A stretch of DNA of 64,000 nt from Brevundimonas vesicularis NBRC 12165 (GCF_001592205.1 NZ_BCWM01000001.1:62001-126000), one strand, 5' to 3'. Shown: positions 52,852 to 61,860, counted from the first letter of the stretch. The notes: generated by a model not told the origin, from the letters alone. A program made the numbers and translations.

Positions 52852-53934
52852 TTATTTCTCGCCGGGCGCCTTGGCCTTGGGATCGCCCAGCACGTCCTGA
52901 CGATACAGCATGGTGATCAAGGTGTGCAGCACCAGCGCCAGCGGCGTGGCGAACAGCACGCCCAGCGGCCCGAACAGGGTGCCGATGCCCACGACGGCGA
53001 AGATGCCCAGCACGACGGGCAGGTTCGCGACGTTCTTCTGCACCATCGGCGTGATGAAGTTGCTCTCCAGCTGGGACACAACGACATACAGCGCCAGCGT
53101 CATCAGGGCCGTCTGCCACCCTTGCGTGGCGCCGACCAGCACGGCCGGCACGGTGGAGACGATGGGCCCGACGATCGGCACGAACTGCGCCAGTCCCGTC
53201 AGCAGACCCAGCCCCAGCGCCGACGGCACGCCGATGATGGCCAAACCTATCCCTGTCAGTGTCCCGACCAGAACCATCGAGAACAGCTGCGCCTTCAGCC
53301 AGCCTTTCAGCGCCTTCCCGCAGCTGTTCAGCACTTCGCGCATTCGCGGCCGCCGATCCATGGGCAGCATTGACAGCAGCCCCTCGCGCGACTTGGCGGG
53401 CTCGATCGCCAGGAAGACGCCTGCGACCACGACGAGGACCAGAGTGGTGACGCCCGATGCGAAGCCCAGGGCGAACTTCTGAGCGACCTGCAACGCCTGA
53501 CCGGCACGGCCGCCCAGCCCTTGTAGTTGCTCCAACAGCTGTGCGGCATAGGGTTGGGCCTGGATCCAGGACTGAACCTGCTCCCAGCCTTGCGGCACCA
53601 CGGCGGACAGGGCCACGACCTGTTCGGTGATCTGGGTTCCGAACAGGGTCAATATCCCCGCCAGGACCGCGACCACGATCAGCAGCGATAGGAAGACGGC
53701 CAGCGGGTCCGGCGCCTTCAGCCAGCGCACGATGGGATCGGCCAGGGCGCGCAGGATCACCGACACCACGATAGCCCCGAAGATCAGCAGCCACAGCGTC
53801 TGCAGCGTCACGATCAGCTGGACCGCGAAATAGGCCGCCACCAGCACGATGGCGCCGAACGCGAGACGACCCTTCCACGGGTCGTGGCCGCCCACACCGG
53901 GCTTTTCGCCCATCAGTTTTTCCAGTCCGAACAT
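52852..53934 (-). CDS. AI-2E family transporter
   Basis: The 360-residue inner-membrane protein has about eight predicted helices and the family blocks AFGAIVLVAAYFAVQLIVTLQTLWLLIFGAIVVSVIL, GLLTGLAQFVPIVGPIVSTVPAVLVG and NFITPMVQKNVANLPVVLGIFAVVG. Members export autoinducer-2 in E. coli (TqsA) or act as Na+/H+ antiporters, so the role here is open. The N-terminus has an added soluble segment (about 1-22). Confidence 0.9.
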   Translation of the reverse strand: MFGLEKLMGEKPGVGGHDPWKGRLAFGAIVLVAAYFAVQLIVTLQTLWLLIFGAIVVSVILRALADPIVRWLKAPDPLAVFLSLLIVVAVLAGILTLFGTQITEQVVALSAVVPQGWEQVQSWIQAQPYAAQLLEQLQGLGGRAGQALQVAQKFALGFASGVTTLVLVVVAGVFLAIEPAKSREGLLSMLPMDRRPRMREVLNSCGKALKGWLKAQLFSMVLVGTLTGIGLAIIGVPSALGLGLLTGLAQFVPIVGPIVSTVPAVLVGATQGWQTALMTLALYVVVSQLESNFITPMVQKNVANLPVVLGIFAVVGIGTLFGPLGVLFATPLALVLHTLITMLYRQDVLGDPKAKAPGEK

Positions 53935-54003
53935 GTCGCCCCCTTCAAGGTCGCGACAGGAACGCGGGTCGAGCGTGGCCGTTCGCCGCAGGCGATAAAA
54001 AAG

Positions 54004-54420
54004 TCAGTGGGTGTCGGGGGATCGCTGATCGTAGGCCATTTGCGCCGCCGCGACGTCCGGCATCCGGGTCTCGGCCCAGTCGATCATCGACTGCATCGCC
54101 GCCATCAGGGTCCGGCCCAGCGGCGTGACCGCATAGGTCACCGACACCGGCACGGTGGCCACGACCGAGCGTGACACCAGCCCGTCGCGCTCCAGCGACT
54201 TCAGCGTCTGGCTCAGCATCTTCTGCGACACCCCATCGACCCGCTGCTTCAGGGCGTTGAAGCGGATCGGCCCCTCTCCCAGCACGATCAGGATCAGGGT
54301 GCTCCATTTGTCGGCGATGCGGTCCAGCAGTTGCCGCGTCGGACAGTTCGCTGCGAACACATCGCCTCGCAGCCAGGTTTCTTGAAGGTAACCAGGTGTC
54401 TGAGAGGTGCCGTCTTGCAT
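54004..54420 (-). CDS. HxlR-family transcription regulator
   Basis: The 138-residue product is a winged-helix HxlR protein: CPTRQLLDRIADKWSTLILIVLGEGPIRFNALKQRVDGVSQKMLSQTLKSLERDGLVSR (about 25-83). HxlR regulators commonly sense redox stress or aldehydes through a Cys near the N-terminus; Cys26 is in that place. It is divergent from the NAD(P)-binding protein gene, with a perfect operator-like palindrome between them. Confidence 0.92.
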   Translation of the reverse strand: MQDGTSQTPGYLQETWLRGDVFAANCPTRQLLDRIADKWSTLILIVLGEGPIRFNALKQRVDGVSQKMLSQTLKSLERDGLVSRSVVATVPVSVTYAVTPLGRTLMAAMQSMIDWAETRMPDVAAAQMAYDQRSPDTH

Positions 54421-54442
54421 AGGCGCATCCCATATCGCACCT

Positions 54443-54459
54443 GGTATCCATTGGATACC
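54443..54459. promoter_or_regulatory. Probable HxlR operator
   Basis: GGTATCC-ATT-GGATACC is a perfect 7-bp inverted repeat with 3-base spacer, lying between the divergent hxlR-type gene and the NAD(P)-binding protein gene. It is 22 bases upstream of the former and 14 bases upstream of the latter. Confidence 0.6.
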
Positions 54460-54473
54460 CAAAGGAGCCTTCC

Positions 54474-55082
54474 ATGAAAGTCGCAGTCCTCGGCGCCAGC
54501 GGTCGCGCCGGCTCGGAAATCACCAAGGAACTGGCCGCTCGCGGTCACACGGTCAGCGCCATCGCCCGCAAGCCGGAAGCGATTCTGAGCGCCACCGGCG
54601 TCACGCCTGTCGCCGGCGACGCCTCGGACGCCGCCGCGCTCGCCGACCTGATCAAAGGCTCGGACGCGGTCATCAGCGCCCTGCACTTCGATGTTCCCGC
54701 CGCTACGATCCTTGGCGCGCTGAAGACCGCCGGCGTCCCGCGCCTGCTCGTCACCGGCGGCGCCGCCAGCCTGGAGGTCGCGCCCGGCGTCCTCTTGTTC
54801 GACACGCCGCAGTTTCCGGCCGAATGGAAGCCCATCGCCAAGGGCGGCCTGACCTTCCTGGACGACCTGCGTCAGGAGACCGACATCGACTGGACGTTCT
54901 TCTCCCCCGCCGCCCTGATCGAGGAAACGCCGCGCCTGGGCCGCTATCGCACCGGGACCGACCAACTGGTCGTGGACGCCAATGGCGACAGCAAGATCGG
55001 CTTCTCCGACTACGCCATCGCCATGGTCGACGAACTGGAGAACCCCAAGCACAGCCGCGCCCGCTTCACCGCCGCCTACTGA
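54474..55082 (+). CDS. NAD(P)-binding protein, NmrA/SDR-like
   Basis: The 202-residue product has a Rossmann start VAVLGASGRAGSEITKELAARGHTV (GxxGxxG at 8-14), then LIKGSDAVISALHF, and the NmrA-like layout without the SDR catalytic Tyr-x-x-x-Lys. It resembles oxidoreductase-like proteins co-regulated with HxlR repressors in many bacteria. The ATG follows AAAGGAGCC. Substrate unknown. Confidence 0.88.
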   Translation: MKVAVLGASGRAGSEITKELAARGHTVSAIARKPEAILSATGVTPVAGDASDAAALADLIKGSDAVISALHFDVPAATILGALKTAGVPRLLVTGGAASLEVAPGVLLFDTPQFPAEWKPIAKGGLTFLDDLRQETDIDWTFFSPAALIEETPRLGRYRTGTDQLVVDANGDSKIGFSDYAIAMVDELENPKHSRARFTAAY

Positions 55083-55090
55083 TCCGGGCA

Positions 55091-55128
55091 AGAAAAAAAC
55101 GGCGGAGATCGCTCCCCGCCGTTCTTCC
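55091..55128 (-). terminator. Rho-independent terminator of rplKA
   Basis: On the minus strand ACGGCGG pairs with CCGCCGT around a 10-base loop with inner pairing, followed by TTTTTTTC. It ends the rplK-rplA transcript before the foreign block. Confidence 0.8.
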
Positions 55129-55147
55129 GTATGGCTTGTCTTTCGAC

Positions 55148-55837
55148 TTAGGCGCCCAGCGAGGCCGGGTCGACCTTGAAGCCCGGGCCCATCGTCGAGG
55201 ACAGGCTGATGCGCTTCACATAGGTGCCCTTGGCGCCCGACGGCTTGGAACGCACCAGGGCGTCCACGATGGCCTTCACGTTGGCTTCCAGGGCGTCTTG
55301 GGTGAACGAGACCTTGCCGATGCCGGCGTGGACGATGCCCGCCTTCTCGACGCGGAACTCGACGGCGCCGCCCTTGGCGTCCTTGACGGCCTGGGCCACG
55401 TTCGGGGTCACGGTGCCGACCTTGGGGTTCGGCATCAGGCCGCGCGGGCCCAGCACCTTACCCAGACGGCCGACCAGGGCCATCATGTCCGGCGACGCGA
55501 TCACGCGGTCGAACTCCATGAAGCCGCCGGCGATCTTTTCGTACAGATCTTCGGCGCCGACGTGTTCGGCCCCGGCTGCGGTGGCTTCGGCGGCCTTGGC
55601 GTCCTTGGCGAAGACAGCGACGCGAACGTCACGGCCGGTGCCCGACGGCAGGTTGACGACGCCACGGACCTGTTGGTCGGCGTGACGCGGGTCGACGCCC
55701 AGGTTGACCGAGATTTCCAGCGACTCGTCGAACTTGGCCTTGGCGTTTTCCTTGGCCAGCTTGATGGCGTCGGAGAACGGCAGCAGGTCTTGGGTCACGC
55801 CGGTGCGGGCCTTGAAGGCCTTGGTTTGCTTGGCCAT
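55148..55837 (-). CDS. rplA: 50S ribosomal protein L1
   Basis: The 229-residue product matches L1: [62 protein letters not shown], and IRP-less C-terminus ending [14 protein letters not shown]1 forms the L1 stalk of the ribosome. It follows rplK by 3 bases. Confidence 0.98.
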   Translation of the reverse strand: MAKQTKAFKARTGVTQDLLPFSDAIKLAKENAKAKFDESLEISVNLGVDPRHADQQVRGVVNLPSGTGRDVRVAVFAKDAKAAEATAAGAEHVGAEDLYEKIAGGFMEFDRVIASPDMMALVGRLGKVLGPRGLMPNPKVGTVTPNVAQAVKDAKGGAVEFRVEKAGIVHAGIGKVSFTQDALEANVKAIVDALVRSKPSGAKGTYVKRISLSSTMGPGFKVDPASLGA

Positions 55838-55840
55838 GGT

Positions 55841-56272
55841 TTAGCCCTCCACCACTTCGAGGCCCATCGCGCGGGCGGAGCCTTCGATGATCTTGGCCGC
55901 CGCGTCGATGTCGTTGGCGTTCAGATCCTTCATCTTCTTTTCGGCGATCTCGCGCAGTTGCGCCTGCGTGATCTTGCCGGCGACTTCACGGCCGACCAGC
56001 TTCGAACCCGACTTCAGGCCCGTGGCCTGCTTCAGGTACCAGGTCGCCGGCGGCGTCTTGGTGATGAAGGTGAACGACTTGTCCTGATAGACGGTGATCA
56101 CGGTCGGAAGCGGGGTGCCCTTGGCTTCCTTCTCGGTGCGCGCGTTGAACTCCTTGCAGAAGCCCATGATGTTCACGCCGCGCTGACCCAGAGCCGGGCC
56201 GATCGGGGGCGAAGGCGTGGCCGAACCGGCCGGCACTTGCAGCTTGATATAGCCGAGAATCTTCTTGGCCAT
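55841..56272 (-). CDS. rplK: 50S ribosomal protein L11
   Basis: The 143-residue product matches L11: [37 protein letters not shown], and [21 protein letters not shown]. It forms the GTPase-associated centre and is needed for RelA-dependent stringent response in bacteria. The gene starts 305 bases after the nusG terminator, so it needs its own promoter. Confidence 0.98.
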   Translation of the reverse strand: MAKKILGYIKLQVPAGSATPSPPIGPALGQRGVNIMGFCKEFNARTEKEAKGTPLPTVITVYQDKSFTFITKTPPATWYLKQATGLKSGSKLVGREVAGKITQAQLREIAEKKMKDLNANDIDAAAKIIEGSARAMGLEVVEG

Positions 56273-56285
56273 TGGTCTCTCCTAT

Positions 56286-56316
56286 GAATGACCCCGGACG
56301 TGATCCGGGACCGGTG
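56286..56316. repeat. Palindromic intergenic repeat (short form)
   Basis: CCCGGA-CGTGA-TCCGGG (56293-56309) within AATGAC...GACCGG, the form of dispersed alphaproteobacterial palindromic elements of the type TGACCCCGGACGTGATCCGGGACC. Confidence 0.65.
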
Positions 56317-56446
56317 AGCCGTGGTTGCGGCATGGCTGCCTCCCACGGATTTGACGCTCCACGAACCCAAGGCCCGCCGAGCGAAGGCGCGCGTGTAACA
56401 GAGGGGGGATGGAAAGGCAACGCAGGGATTTGCCCTCTCACCTGTT

Positions 56447-56555
56447 CCGTCATCCTCGGGCTTGACCCGAGGACCGGATCCTCCGCCGCTTTGCGCCTGG
56501 GGTGACGCCCAGCCCGATCTACGTCTGATCCTCGGGTCGAGCCCGAGGATGACGG
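56447..56555. repeat. 109-bp nested inverted repeat of a dispersed palindromic family
   Basis: Two copies of a 27-base unit face each other (56447-56473 and 56529-56555, one mismatch). Each unit is itself a hairpin: CCTCGGG-CTTGA-CCCGAGG and CCTCGGG-TCGAG-CCCGAGG. Units of the type GTCATCCTCGGGCTTGACC are known dispersed repeats in alphaproteobacterial intergenic DNA. Confidence 0.75.
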
Positions 56556-56577
56556 CGTCTGGAAGGCGATCAGCCAA

Positions 56578-56612
56578 ACGAAAAAGCCGCGCCCTTTCGG
56601 ACGCGGCTTAAA
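56578..56612 (-). terminator. Rho-independent terminator after nusG
   Basis: On the minus strand AGCCGCGTCC pairs with GGGCGCGGCT around GAAA, followed by TTTTCG. It separates secE-nusG from rplKA. Confidence 0.85.
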
Positions 56613-56632
56613 TATCGACAGGTGCGTGAGCC

Positions 56633-57208
56633 TCAGCCCGCGACCTTCTCCACCTGGGCGTATTCCAGTTCGACCGGCGTGGCGCGACCGAAGATGGACA
56701 CGGCGACGCGCAGGCGGGCGTGTTCTTCGTCCACGCTCTCGACCGAACCGTCGAAGCTGGCGAACGGGCCGTCGATGACCTTGACCTTCTCGCCGATGTC
56801 GAAGCGGATGGTGGGCTTCGGACGCTCGACGCCCTCTTCCACGGCGCCGATGATGTTTTGAACTTCACGCTCGGAGACCGGCAGGGGCTTGGTGCCGCCC
56901 GCGGCGCCCAGGAAGCCCGTGACCTTCGGCGTGTTCTTGACCAGGTGATAGGCCTGGTCGGTCATTTCCATCTTCACCAGCACATAGCCGGGGAAGAACT
57001 TGCGTTCCGAGTTCACCTTGCGGCCGCGACGGATCTCGACGACGTCCTCGGTCGGAACCAGGATTTCGGAGAAGGCGTCTTCCAGGCCCTGTTGCTTGGC
57101 CTGATCACGCAGCTGCTCGGCGACCTTCTTCTCGAAGTTCGAGTAGGCGTTGACGATGTACCACTTGTGGCGCGGATTGGCGGGCTTTGCGGGCGCTGCA
57201 TCGGTCAT
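56633..57208 (-). CDS. nusG: Transcription termination/antitermination factor NusG
   Basis: The 191-residue product has the NGN domain (about 12-130, KWYIVNAYSNFEKKVAEQL and FFPGYVLVKMEM) and a C-terminal KOW domain (about 135-190, DIGEKVKVIDGPFASFDGSVESVD). It binds RNA polymerase and links it to Rho or to the ribosome. It follows secE by 13 bases. Confidence 0.97.
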   Translation of the reverse strand: MTDAAPAKPANPRHKWYIVNAYSNFEKKVAEQLRDQAKQQGLEDAFSEILVPTEDVVEIRRGRKVNSERKFFPGYVLVKMEMTDQAYHLVKNTPKVTGFLGAAGGTKPLPVSEREVQNIIGAVEEGVERPKPTIRFDIGEKVKVIDGPFASFDGSVESVDEEHARLRVAVSIFGRATPVELEYAQVEKVAG

Positions 57209-57221
57209 GGGCGCGTCTTTC

Positions 57222-57536
57222 TCAGGATCCGAGAGCGATGATGTAGCGGAAGGCGTAGCCGAGGCCAGTGTCCACGATCCAGAAGAAGATCGAGGCGATG
57301 ATGACCATGATGAAGACCATCACCGAGGTGATCCAGGTCTCCTTGCGGCTGGGCCAGACGATCTTGCGGCCTTCGGCGCGCACCTGGCTCAGGAACTGGC
57401 CGGGGCTGGTGCGGGGCTTCTTGGGCTCGGGCGAATCGACCGTGATGGCGGCGGCGCCGGCCGCCTGAGGCTTGGCGCCCATCTGGGGCTTCGCGCTGCC
57501 TTGAGGCCGCTTGCCGGGAGTTTTGGCCTTGGCCAT
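57222..57536 (-). CDS. secE: Protein translocase subunit SecE
   Basis: The 104-residue product has a long disordered N-terminus (about 1-45), the conserved FLSQVRAEGRKIVWPSRKETW block (about 48-68) and one membrane helix (about 70-92). SecE is the clamp of the SecY channel. The ATG at 57536 is preferred over a start six codons earlier. The tRNA-Trp gene lies just upstream, as in the usual order. Confidence 0.95.
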   Translation of the reverse strand: MAKAKTPGKRPQGSAKPQMGAKPQAAGAAAITVDSPEPKKPRTSPGQFLSQVRAEGRKIVWPSRKETWITSVMVFIMVIIASIFFWIVDTGLGYAFRYIIALGS

Positions 57537-57606
57537 CAGTTGCTCTTCACACAATTGTTCCTGTCGCCCCAGATGGGAAGTCCCATCCGGAAGCGACAGG
57601 GGGGAT

Positions 57607-57682
57607 TGGCAGGAGTTGGGGGACTCGAACCCACGACCCCCGGTTTTGGAGACCGGTGCTCTACCAGCTGAGCTAAACTCCT
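57607..57682 (-). tRNA. tRNA-Trp (anticodon CCA)
   Basis: On the minus strand the acceptor AGGAGTT pairs with AACTCCT. The anticodon arm CCGGT-CTCCAAA-ACCGG gives CCA (tryptophan). The T arm is GTGGG-TTCGAGT-CCCCC and the CCA is encoded. It precedes secE on the same strand. Confidence 0.95.
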
Positions 57683-57778
57683 AGACAACCGCGCAAACCC
57701 GAAAGGTCCGTGCGTTCGCCAGAGGGGGGCGTATGCCCGACACCGCCCGCCATTTCAAGGGCGATGTGACACTTGCGA

Positions 57779-59113
57779 TCAGTCTTCCAGATGCGCGGCG
57801 ATGGCGTCCCGCTCGTCCTGTGCCTTCACCAGTTCCTTGAAGATCAGCTTGTCGATGCGGCGGTCGTCCATATCCACGACCTCGACCTCGAATCGGCCGA
57901 CCTGGAGCACTTCACCTTCGTCCGGGACGCGCGAGATCTGGTGCAGAATCAGGCCAGCGACGGTGTGGAAGCCTTCATGCTCGCCAAAGTCCTCGCCCAG
58001 CTTGTCGGCCAATTCGTCCAGGTCCGTTTGACCATCGACAAGCCAGCTGCCGTCGGCGCGCTGATGGATCCAGGCCTGCTCTTCGTCATGGCCTTCGTTG
58101 AAGTCGCCGGCGATCATTTCCAGGATGTCGGTCGCTGTCACCACGCCTTCGAAGGCGCCGTACTCGTCGACGATAAAGGCCATGTGGACCCGCGAGCCCT
58201 TCAGGATCTCCAGCGCCTTCAACACCGAGGTCGATTGGGGAATGAAAGCCGGTTCGGCGACCAGCGGTTCGATGTCGAACTTGCCGTTGGTCAGCAGGCT
58301 GTCCAGCAGATCCTTCTTGTGAACCACGCCCAGCGGATTATCGACGTCGCTCTCGCGCGCCACCACGATCCGCGAATAGGGGCAGGTGCGAATCTCTTCG
58401 CGCAGCATCTCTTCGGGGTCGTCCAGGGCGATCCAGAACACGTCGTGGCGCGGGGTCATCGCGACCCGCACCGGACGGTCGCCCAGGCGCAGGATTTCCT
58501 CGATCATCACCTGCTCTTCGGGCTCGATCAGGCCGGCCGAAGTGCCTTCGGCCAGGATGGTCGCCACCTCTTCCTGGGTCACGTCCGAGCCATCGCGATC
58601 CTTGACGCCCAACAGCTTCAGGATGCCCGAGGTGGAGGCGGTCAGCAGCAGAACGAACGGCTTCAACACGATCGCCAGCTTGGAGATCGGCCCGGCCATC
58701 TTGGACGCTACCGTTTCGGGGAAGATCAGCGCCAGGCGCTTGGGCACCAGTTCGCCGATGATCAGCGAGACATAGGTGATGCACACGACCACCAGGGCCG
58801 TGGCGAAGAATTCGGTATATTGAGCCAGCGCCGGGAAGGCGACTTCGAGAATGCGATCCAGTTCGCCCGCGATGGTCGCCTGACCATAGGCGCCCGCCAG
58901 AATGCCGATCAGGGTGATGCCCACCTGAACCGCGGACAGGAACTGAGTCGGTTCTTCCGACAGTTTCAGCGCCGCCCTGGCCCCCCGGTCGCCTCGTTCC
59001 GCCCTCGCCTGTAGTTTGGATTTCCGCGAGGAGACGACCGCCAATTCAGTCATGGCGAACAAGCCGTTGAGCACCACCAGGAGCAGAACGACAGCAATAG
59101 CGATGAGTAACAT
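57779..59113 (-). CDS. HlyC/CorC-type transporter-associated protein (CNNM plus CBS domains)
   Basis: The 444-residue product has an N-terminal CNNM/DUF21 membrane domain (about 1-190, four segments, with FGQATIAGELD-like block AGAYGQATIAGELD), a CBS pair (about 205-330) and a C-terminal CorC_HlyC domain (about 350-435, DGSWLVDGQTDLDELADKLGEDFGEHEGFHTVAGLILHQ). Members export Mg2+ or Co2+ or protect against cation stress. It pairs functionally with mgtE elsewhere in the window. Confidence 0.92.
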   Translation of the reverse strand: MLLIAIAVVLLLVVLNGLFAMTELAVVSSRKSKLQARAERGDRGARAALKLSEEPTQFLSAVQVGITLIGILAGAYGQATIAGELDRILEVAFPALAQYTEFFATALVVVCITYVSLIIGELVPKRLALIFPETVASKMAGPISKLAIVLKPFVLLLTASTSGILKLLGVKDRDGSDVTQEEVATILAEGTSAGLIEPEEQVMIEEILRLGDRPVRVAMTPRHDVFWIALDDPEEMLREEIRTCPYSRIVVARESDVDNPLGVVHKKDLLDSLLTNGKFDIEPLVAEPAFIPQSTSVLKALEILKGSRVHMAFIVDEYGAFEGVVTATDILEMIAGDFNEGHDEEQAWIHQRADGSWLVDGQTDLDELADKLGEDFGEHEGFHTVAGLILHQISRVPDEGEVLQVGRFEVEVVDMDDRRIDKLIFKELVKAQDERDAIAAHLED

Positions 59114-59208
59114 CTAGGGGGTTTTGGGGACCGACGCGGCGCGACAGACGGCGTCCGCAGCGCTACATTAGGGCAGGATCGCGACCAGCGCCACGTTTTC
59201 CTTTGCGC

Positions 59209-59343
59209 TCAGCCCGTGCGCCCGGCTTCGACCGAGCCGTAAGCGCCCGAAACCGTCCGGCCGTTGGCGTCATACTGGGTCGCACAGGCGCTCATGCCCA
59301 GCACGGTGCCGATGAAGATACCCAGTCGAATGGCGCGTCGCAT
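59209..59343 (-). CDS. 44-residue lipoprotein
   Basis: An ORF of 44 codons with a complete lipoprotein signal: M-R-R-A-I-R, a hydrophobic core LGIFIGTVLGMSAC (lipobox Cys20) and a 24-residue hydrophilic tail that starts ATQYDANGRTV and is rich in Gly, Ser and Ala. Small lipoproteins of this kind occur in alphaproteobacteria and may act as envelope stress or entericidin-like peptides. No strong ribosome binding site is seen before the ATG, which lowers confidence. Confidence 0.55.
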   Translation of the reverse strand: MRRAIRLGIFIGTVLGMSACATQYDANGRTVSGAYGSVEAGRTG

Positions 59344-59425
59344 TTGGTTACCGAAAGATTAACGTCCGATCCGAACGTAAATCCCGGTTTGCGGTTGCAG
59401 GCAATCGTGCTCGCCCTGGGCGCGA

Positions 59426-59464
59426 GCGCAAAAAAAGGGGGACGCCGCGAAGCGTCCCCCTTCT
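59426..59464 (-). terminator. Rho-independent terminator of aspS
   Basis: On the minus strand GGGGGACGC pairs with GCGTCCCCC around TTCGCG, followed by TTTTTTT. It lies 25 bases after the aspS stop. Confidence 0.85.
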
Positions 59465-59488
59465 TCGTCTTTGATCAGACCTCGCCGA

Positions 59489-61321
59489 TCACACCTTGAT
59501 CGGCAGCGCCGTGCGGATGTGGACATCCTTCAGCTGGCGCTCCTCGGCCTCGGTCGGGGCGTTCATCAGCAGATCCTCGCCCTGCTGGTTCAGCGGGAAG
59601 GCGATGACCTCGCGGATGGCCGTCTCGCCGGCCAGCAGCATGACGATGCGGTCGATCCCGGGGGCCAGGCCGCCGTGCGGCGGCGCGCCGAAGCGGAAGG
59701 CGTTCAGCATGCCGCCGAACTGCTCCTCGACCACCGAGGCGTCATAGCCGGCGATCTCGAACGCCTTCAGCATGATCTCGGCCTTGTGGTTCCGGATCGC
59801 GCCCGAGCACAGCTCATAGCCGTTGCAGACGATGTCGTACTGATAGGCGCGAATGGTCAGCGGATCCTGACCTTCCAGCGCCTCAAGCCCGCCCTGCGGC
59901 ATGGAGAAGGGGTTGTGGCTGAAGTCGACCTTCTTCTCTTCCTCCGACCATTCGAACATGGGGAAGTCGACGATCCAGCAGAATTTGAACTGGTCTTCGT
60001 CCACCAGCTTCAACTCCGTACCGACGCGGGTGCGGGCCAGGCCGGCGAACTTGGCGAAGGTCGCAGGCAGGCCGGCGACGAAGAAGGCGGCGTCGCCCTG
60101 CCCCAGACCCAGCGAAGACATCAGGGCCTCGGTCGGTTCCTGACCCAGGTTCTTGGCGATCGGGCCGCCCCAAGCGCCCTGGTCTTCGGACCAGAAGATA
60201 TAGCCCAGGCCCGGTTGGCCCTCGCCCTGCGCCCAGCTGTTCATGCGGTCGCAGAAGGCGCGGCTGCCGCCGGTCGGCGCCGGAATGGCCCAAACTGCGT
60301 TCTTGTCGTCCGCGCCCAGGATTTTGGCGAACAGGCCGAAGCCGCCGTCGCGGAAATGATCCGTCACCACCTGCATCTTGATCGGATTGCGCAGGTCCGG
60401 CTTGTCCGAGCCATACCAGGCCATCGACTGGGCATAGGTCAGGCGCTCGAAACCCTTGTGTTCGAACGTCTCGCCGAAGTCGTTGGTGAAGGTATGGACG
60501 CCGTCGATGGCAGAGACCGGCTTGCCCTCGCCGAACTCCTCGAACACGCCGTGCATCAGCGGCTCGATGGCGGCGAAGACGTCTTCCTGCGTCACGAAGC
60601 TCATCTCGACGTCGAGCTGATAGAACTCCAGCGAACGGTCGGCGCGCAGGTCTTCGTCGCGGAAGCACGGCGCGATCTGGAAATAGCGATCGAAGCCCGA
60701 CACCATCAGCAGCTGTTTGAACTGCTGCGGCGCCTGGGGCAGCGCATAGAACTTGCCCGGATGCAGTCGCGACGGCACCAGGAAGTCGCGCGCGCCTTCC
60801 GGCGACGAGGCCGTCAGGATCGGGGTCTGATACTCCAGGAAGCCCTGATCGACCATGCGGCGGCGGATCGAGGAGATCACCTTGGAGCGCAGCACGATGT
60901 TCTTGTGCAGTCGCTCGCGGCGCAGATCCAGGAAGCGGTTGGCCAGGCGGATATCCTCAGGATATTCCTGATCGCCGAAGACCGGCATCGGCAGTTCGGC
61001 GGCTTCGGACAGCACCTCGACGCCCTGGACGCGCACCTCGACCTCGCCCGTGGGCAGGTTGGGGTTCACCACCGAGGCGTCGCGGGCGACCACCTCGCCA
61101 TCGACCTTGATCACGCTCTCGGCGCGCAGACGTTCGACGGCGGCGAAGCCCGGCGTCTCGGGGTGCAGCACCAGCTGCGTCAGGCCGTAGTGGTCGCGCA
61201 GGTCGATGAACAGCAGGCCGCCGTGGTCGCGCTTGCGGTGAACCCAGCCCGACAGGCGAACAGCGGAACCGGCGTCGGAGGCGCGCAGGGCGCCGCAGGT
61301 GTGAGAGCGATAGGCGTGCAT
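59489..61321 (-). CDS. aspS: Aspartate-tRNA ligase
   Basis: The 610-residue product starts [13 protein letters not shown] with an N-terminal OB-fold anticodon domain (about 1-110, [23 protein letters not shown]), then the class II core with motif 1 DLRRERL near 140, motif 2 [14 protein letters not shown], a GAD-type insertion, and motif 3 [16 protein letters not shown]. In alphaproteobacteria this enzyme is often non-discriminating and also charges tRNA-Asn when GatCAB is used; that cannot be decided here. The ATG at 61321 is chosen over an upstream frame start. Confidence 0.97.
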   Translation of the reverse strand: MHAYRSHTCGALRASDAGSAVRLSGWVHRKRDHGGLLFIDLRDHYGLTQLVLHPETPGFAAVERLRAESVIKVDGEVVARDASVVNPNLPTGEVEVRVQGVEVLSEAAELPMPVFGDQEYPEDIRLANRFLDLRRERLHKNIVLRSKVISSIRRRMVDQGFLEYQTPILTASSPEGARDFLVPSRLHPGKFYALPQAPQQFKQLLMVSGFDRYFQIAPCFRDEDLRADRSLEFYQLDVEMSFVTQEDVFAAIEPLMHGVFEEFGEGKPVSAIDGVHTFTNDFGETFEHKGFERLTYAQSMAWYGSDKPDLRNPIKMQVVTDHFRDGGFGLFAKILGADDKNAVWAIPAPTGGSRAFCDRMNSWAQGEGQPGLGYIFWSEDQGAWGGPIAKNLGQEPTEALMSSLGLGQGDAAFFVAGLPATFAKFAGLARTRVGTELKLVDEDQFKFCWIVDFPMFEWSEEEKKVDFSHNPFSMPQGGLEALEGQDPLTIRAYQYDIVCNGYELCSGAIRNHKAEIMLKAFEIAGYDASVVEEQFGGMLNAFRFGAPPHGGLAPGIDRIVMLLAGETAIREVIAFPLNQQGEDLLMNAPTEAEERQLKDVHIRTALPIKV

Positions 61322-61486
61322 GAAACGAACCGTCTGGAGTCTCTGGGCGGTGGAATCCGACGCCGTCGGCGCCCGAAATCGAAGCGGCGTAGGGCGCATC
61401 ATCGCCCCGGAAAGTCAAGGTTTCAGCCGTTGCAAAGCCTGCCGCCGCGCATGATATCTGACGCTTCCATCCCGCCCGAGGCCGCC

Positions 61487-61774
61487 ATGTTCATCGTCAC
61501 CATCACTTACACCCAGCCCATCGAAGCCATCGAGGCGCGGACGGTCGAGCATCGCGCGTGGCTGGATCAGCATGTCGCCAGCGGCCTGATCATCGCCGCC
61601 GGGCCGATGGTCCCGCGCACCGGCGGCATTCTGGTGGTGCGCAGCGGCGGAACCAAGCAAGAGCTGGAGACCCTGCTGAAGGACGATCCGTTCCAGGTTC
61701 ACGGCCTGGCCGATTACACGGTGACGGAGTTCAAGGCCGGCAAGCTGAACCCCGCCCTGGCCGAATTCGCCTGA
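61487..61774 (+). CDS. YciI-like (YCII-related domain) protein
   Basis: The 95-residue product begins MFIVTITYTQPIEAIEARTVEHRAWLDQHVASGLIIAAGPMVPRTGG and ends DDPFQVHGLADYTVTEF, the YciI pattern with the conserved His of EHRAWLDQH. Members are small ferredoxin-fold dimers of uncertain function. The ATG at 61487 fits the family; an upstream ATG at 61451 would add 12 residues. Confidence 0.85.
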   Translation: MFIVTITYTQPIEAIEARTVEHRAWLDQHVASGLIIAAGPMVPRTGGILVVRSGGTKQELETLLKDDPFQVHGLADYTVTEFKAGKLNPALAEFA

Positions 61775-61860
61775 TTTCATCCACAGGGGCGCGGTTCGCT
61801 CCCCGCAACCAACAGCGCGGGCCTGACGCGGTTAACGCCGGCCTCTGCTATGACAGGCGC

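Larger units (their letters stand above)
56273..56632. other. 360-base gap between nusG and rplK
   Basis: No gene was found on either strand. The gap holds a hairpin at 56293-56309, a 109-bp nested inverted repeat (56447-56555), and the nusG terminator. The rplKA promoter must be here, most likely between 56310 and 56440. Confidence 0.6.

Noticed and set aside
54407..56287. 626-residue plus-strand frame across the NAD(P)-binding protein gene, rplA and rplK
   Set aside because: It runs out of frame with the Rossmann gene and antisense to two ribosomal protein genes.
59471..61774. 767-residue plus-strand frame opposite aspS
   Set aside because: It is antisense to a clear aspartyl-tRNA synthetase; only its last 95 residues, the YciI protein, are real.
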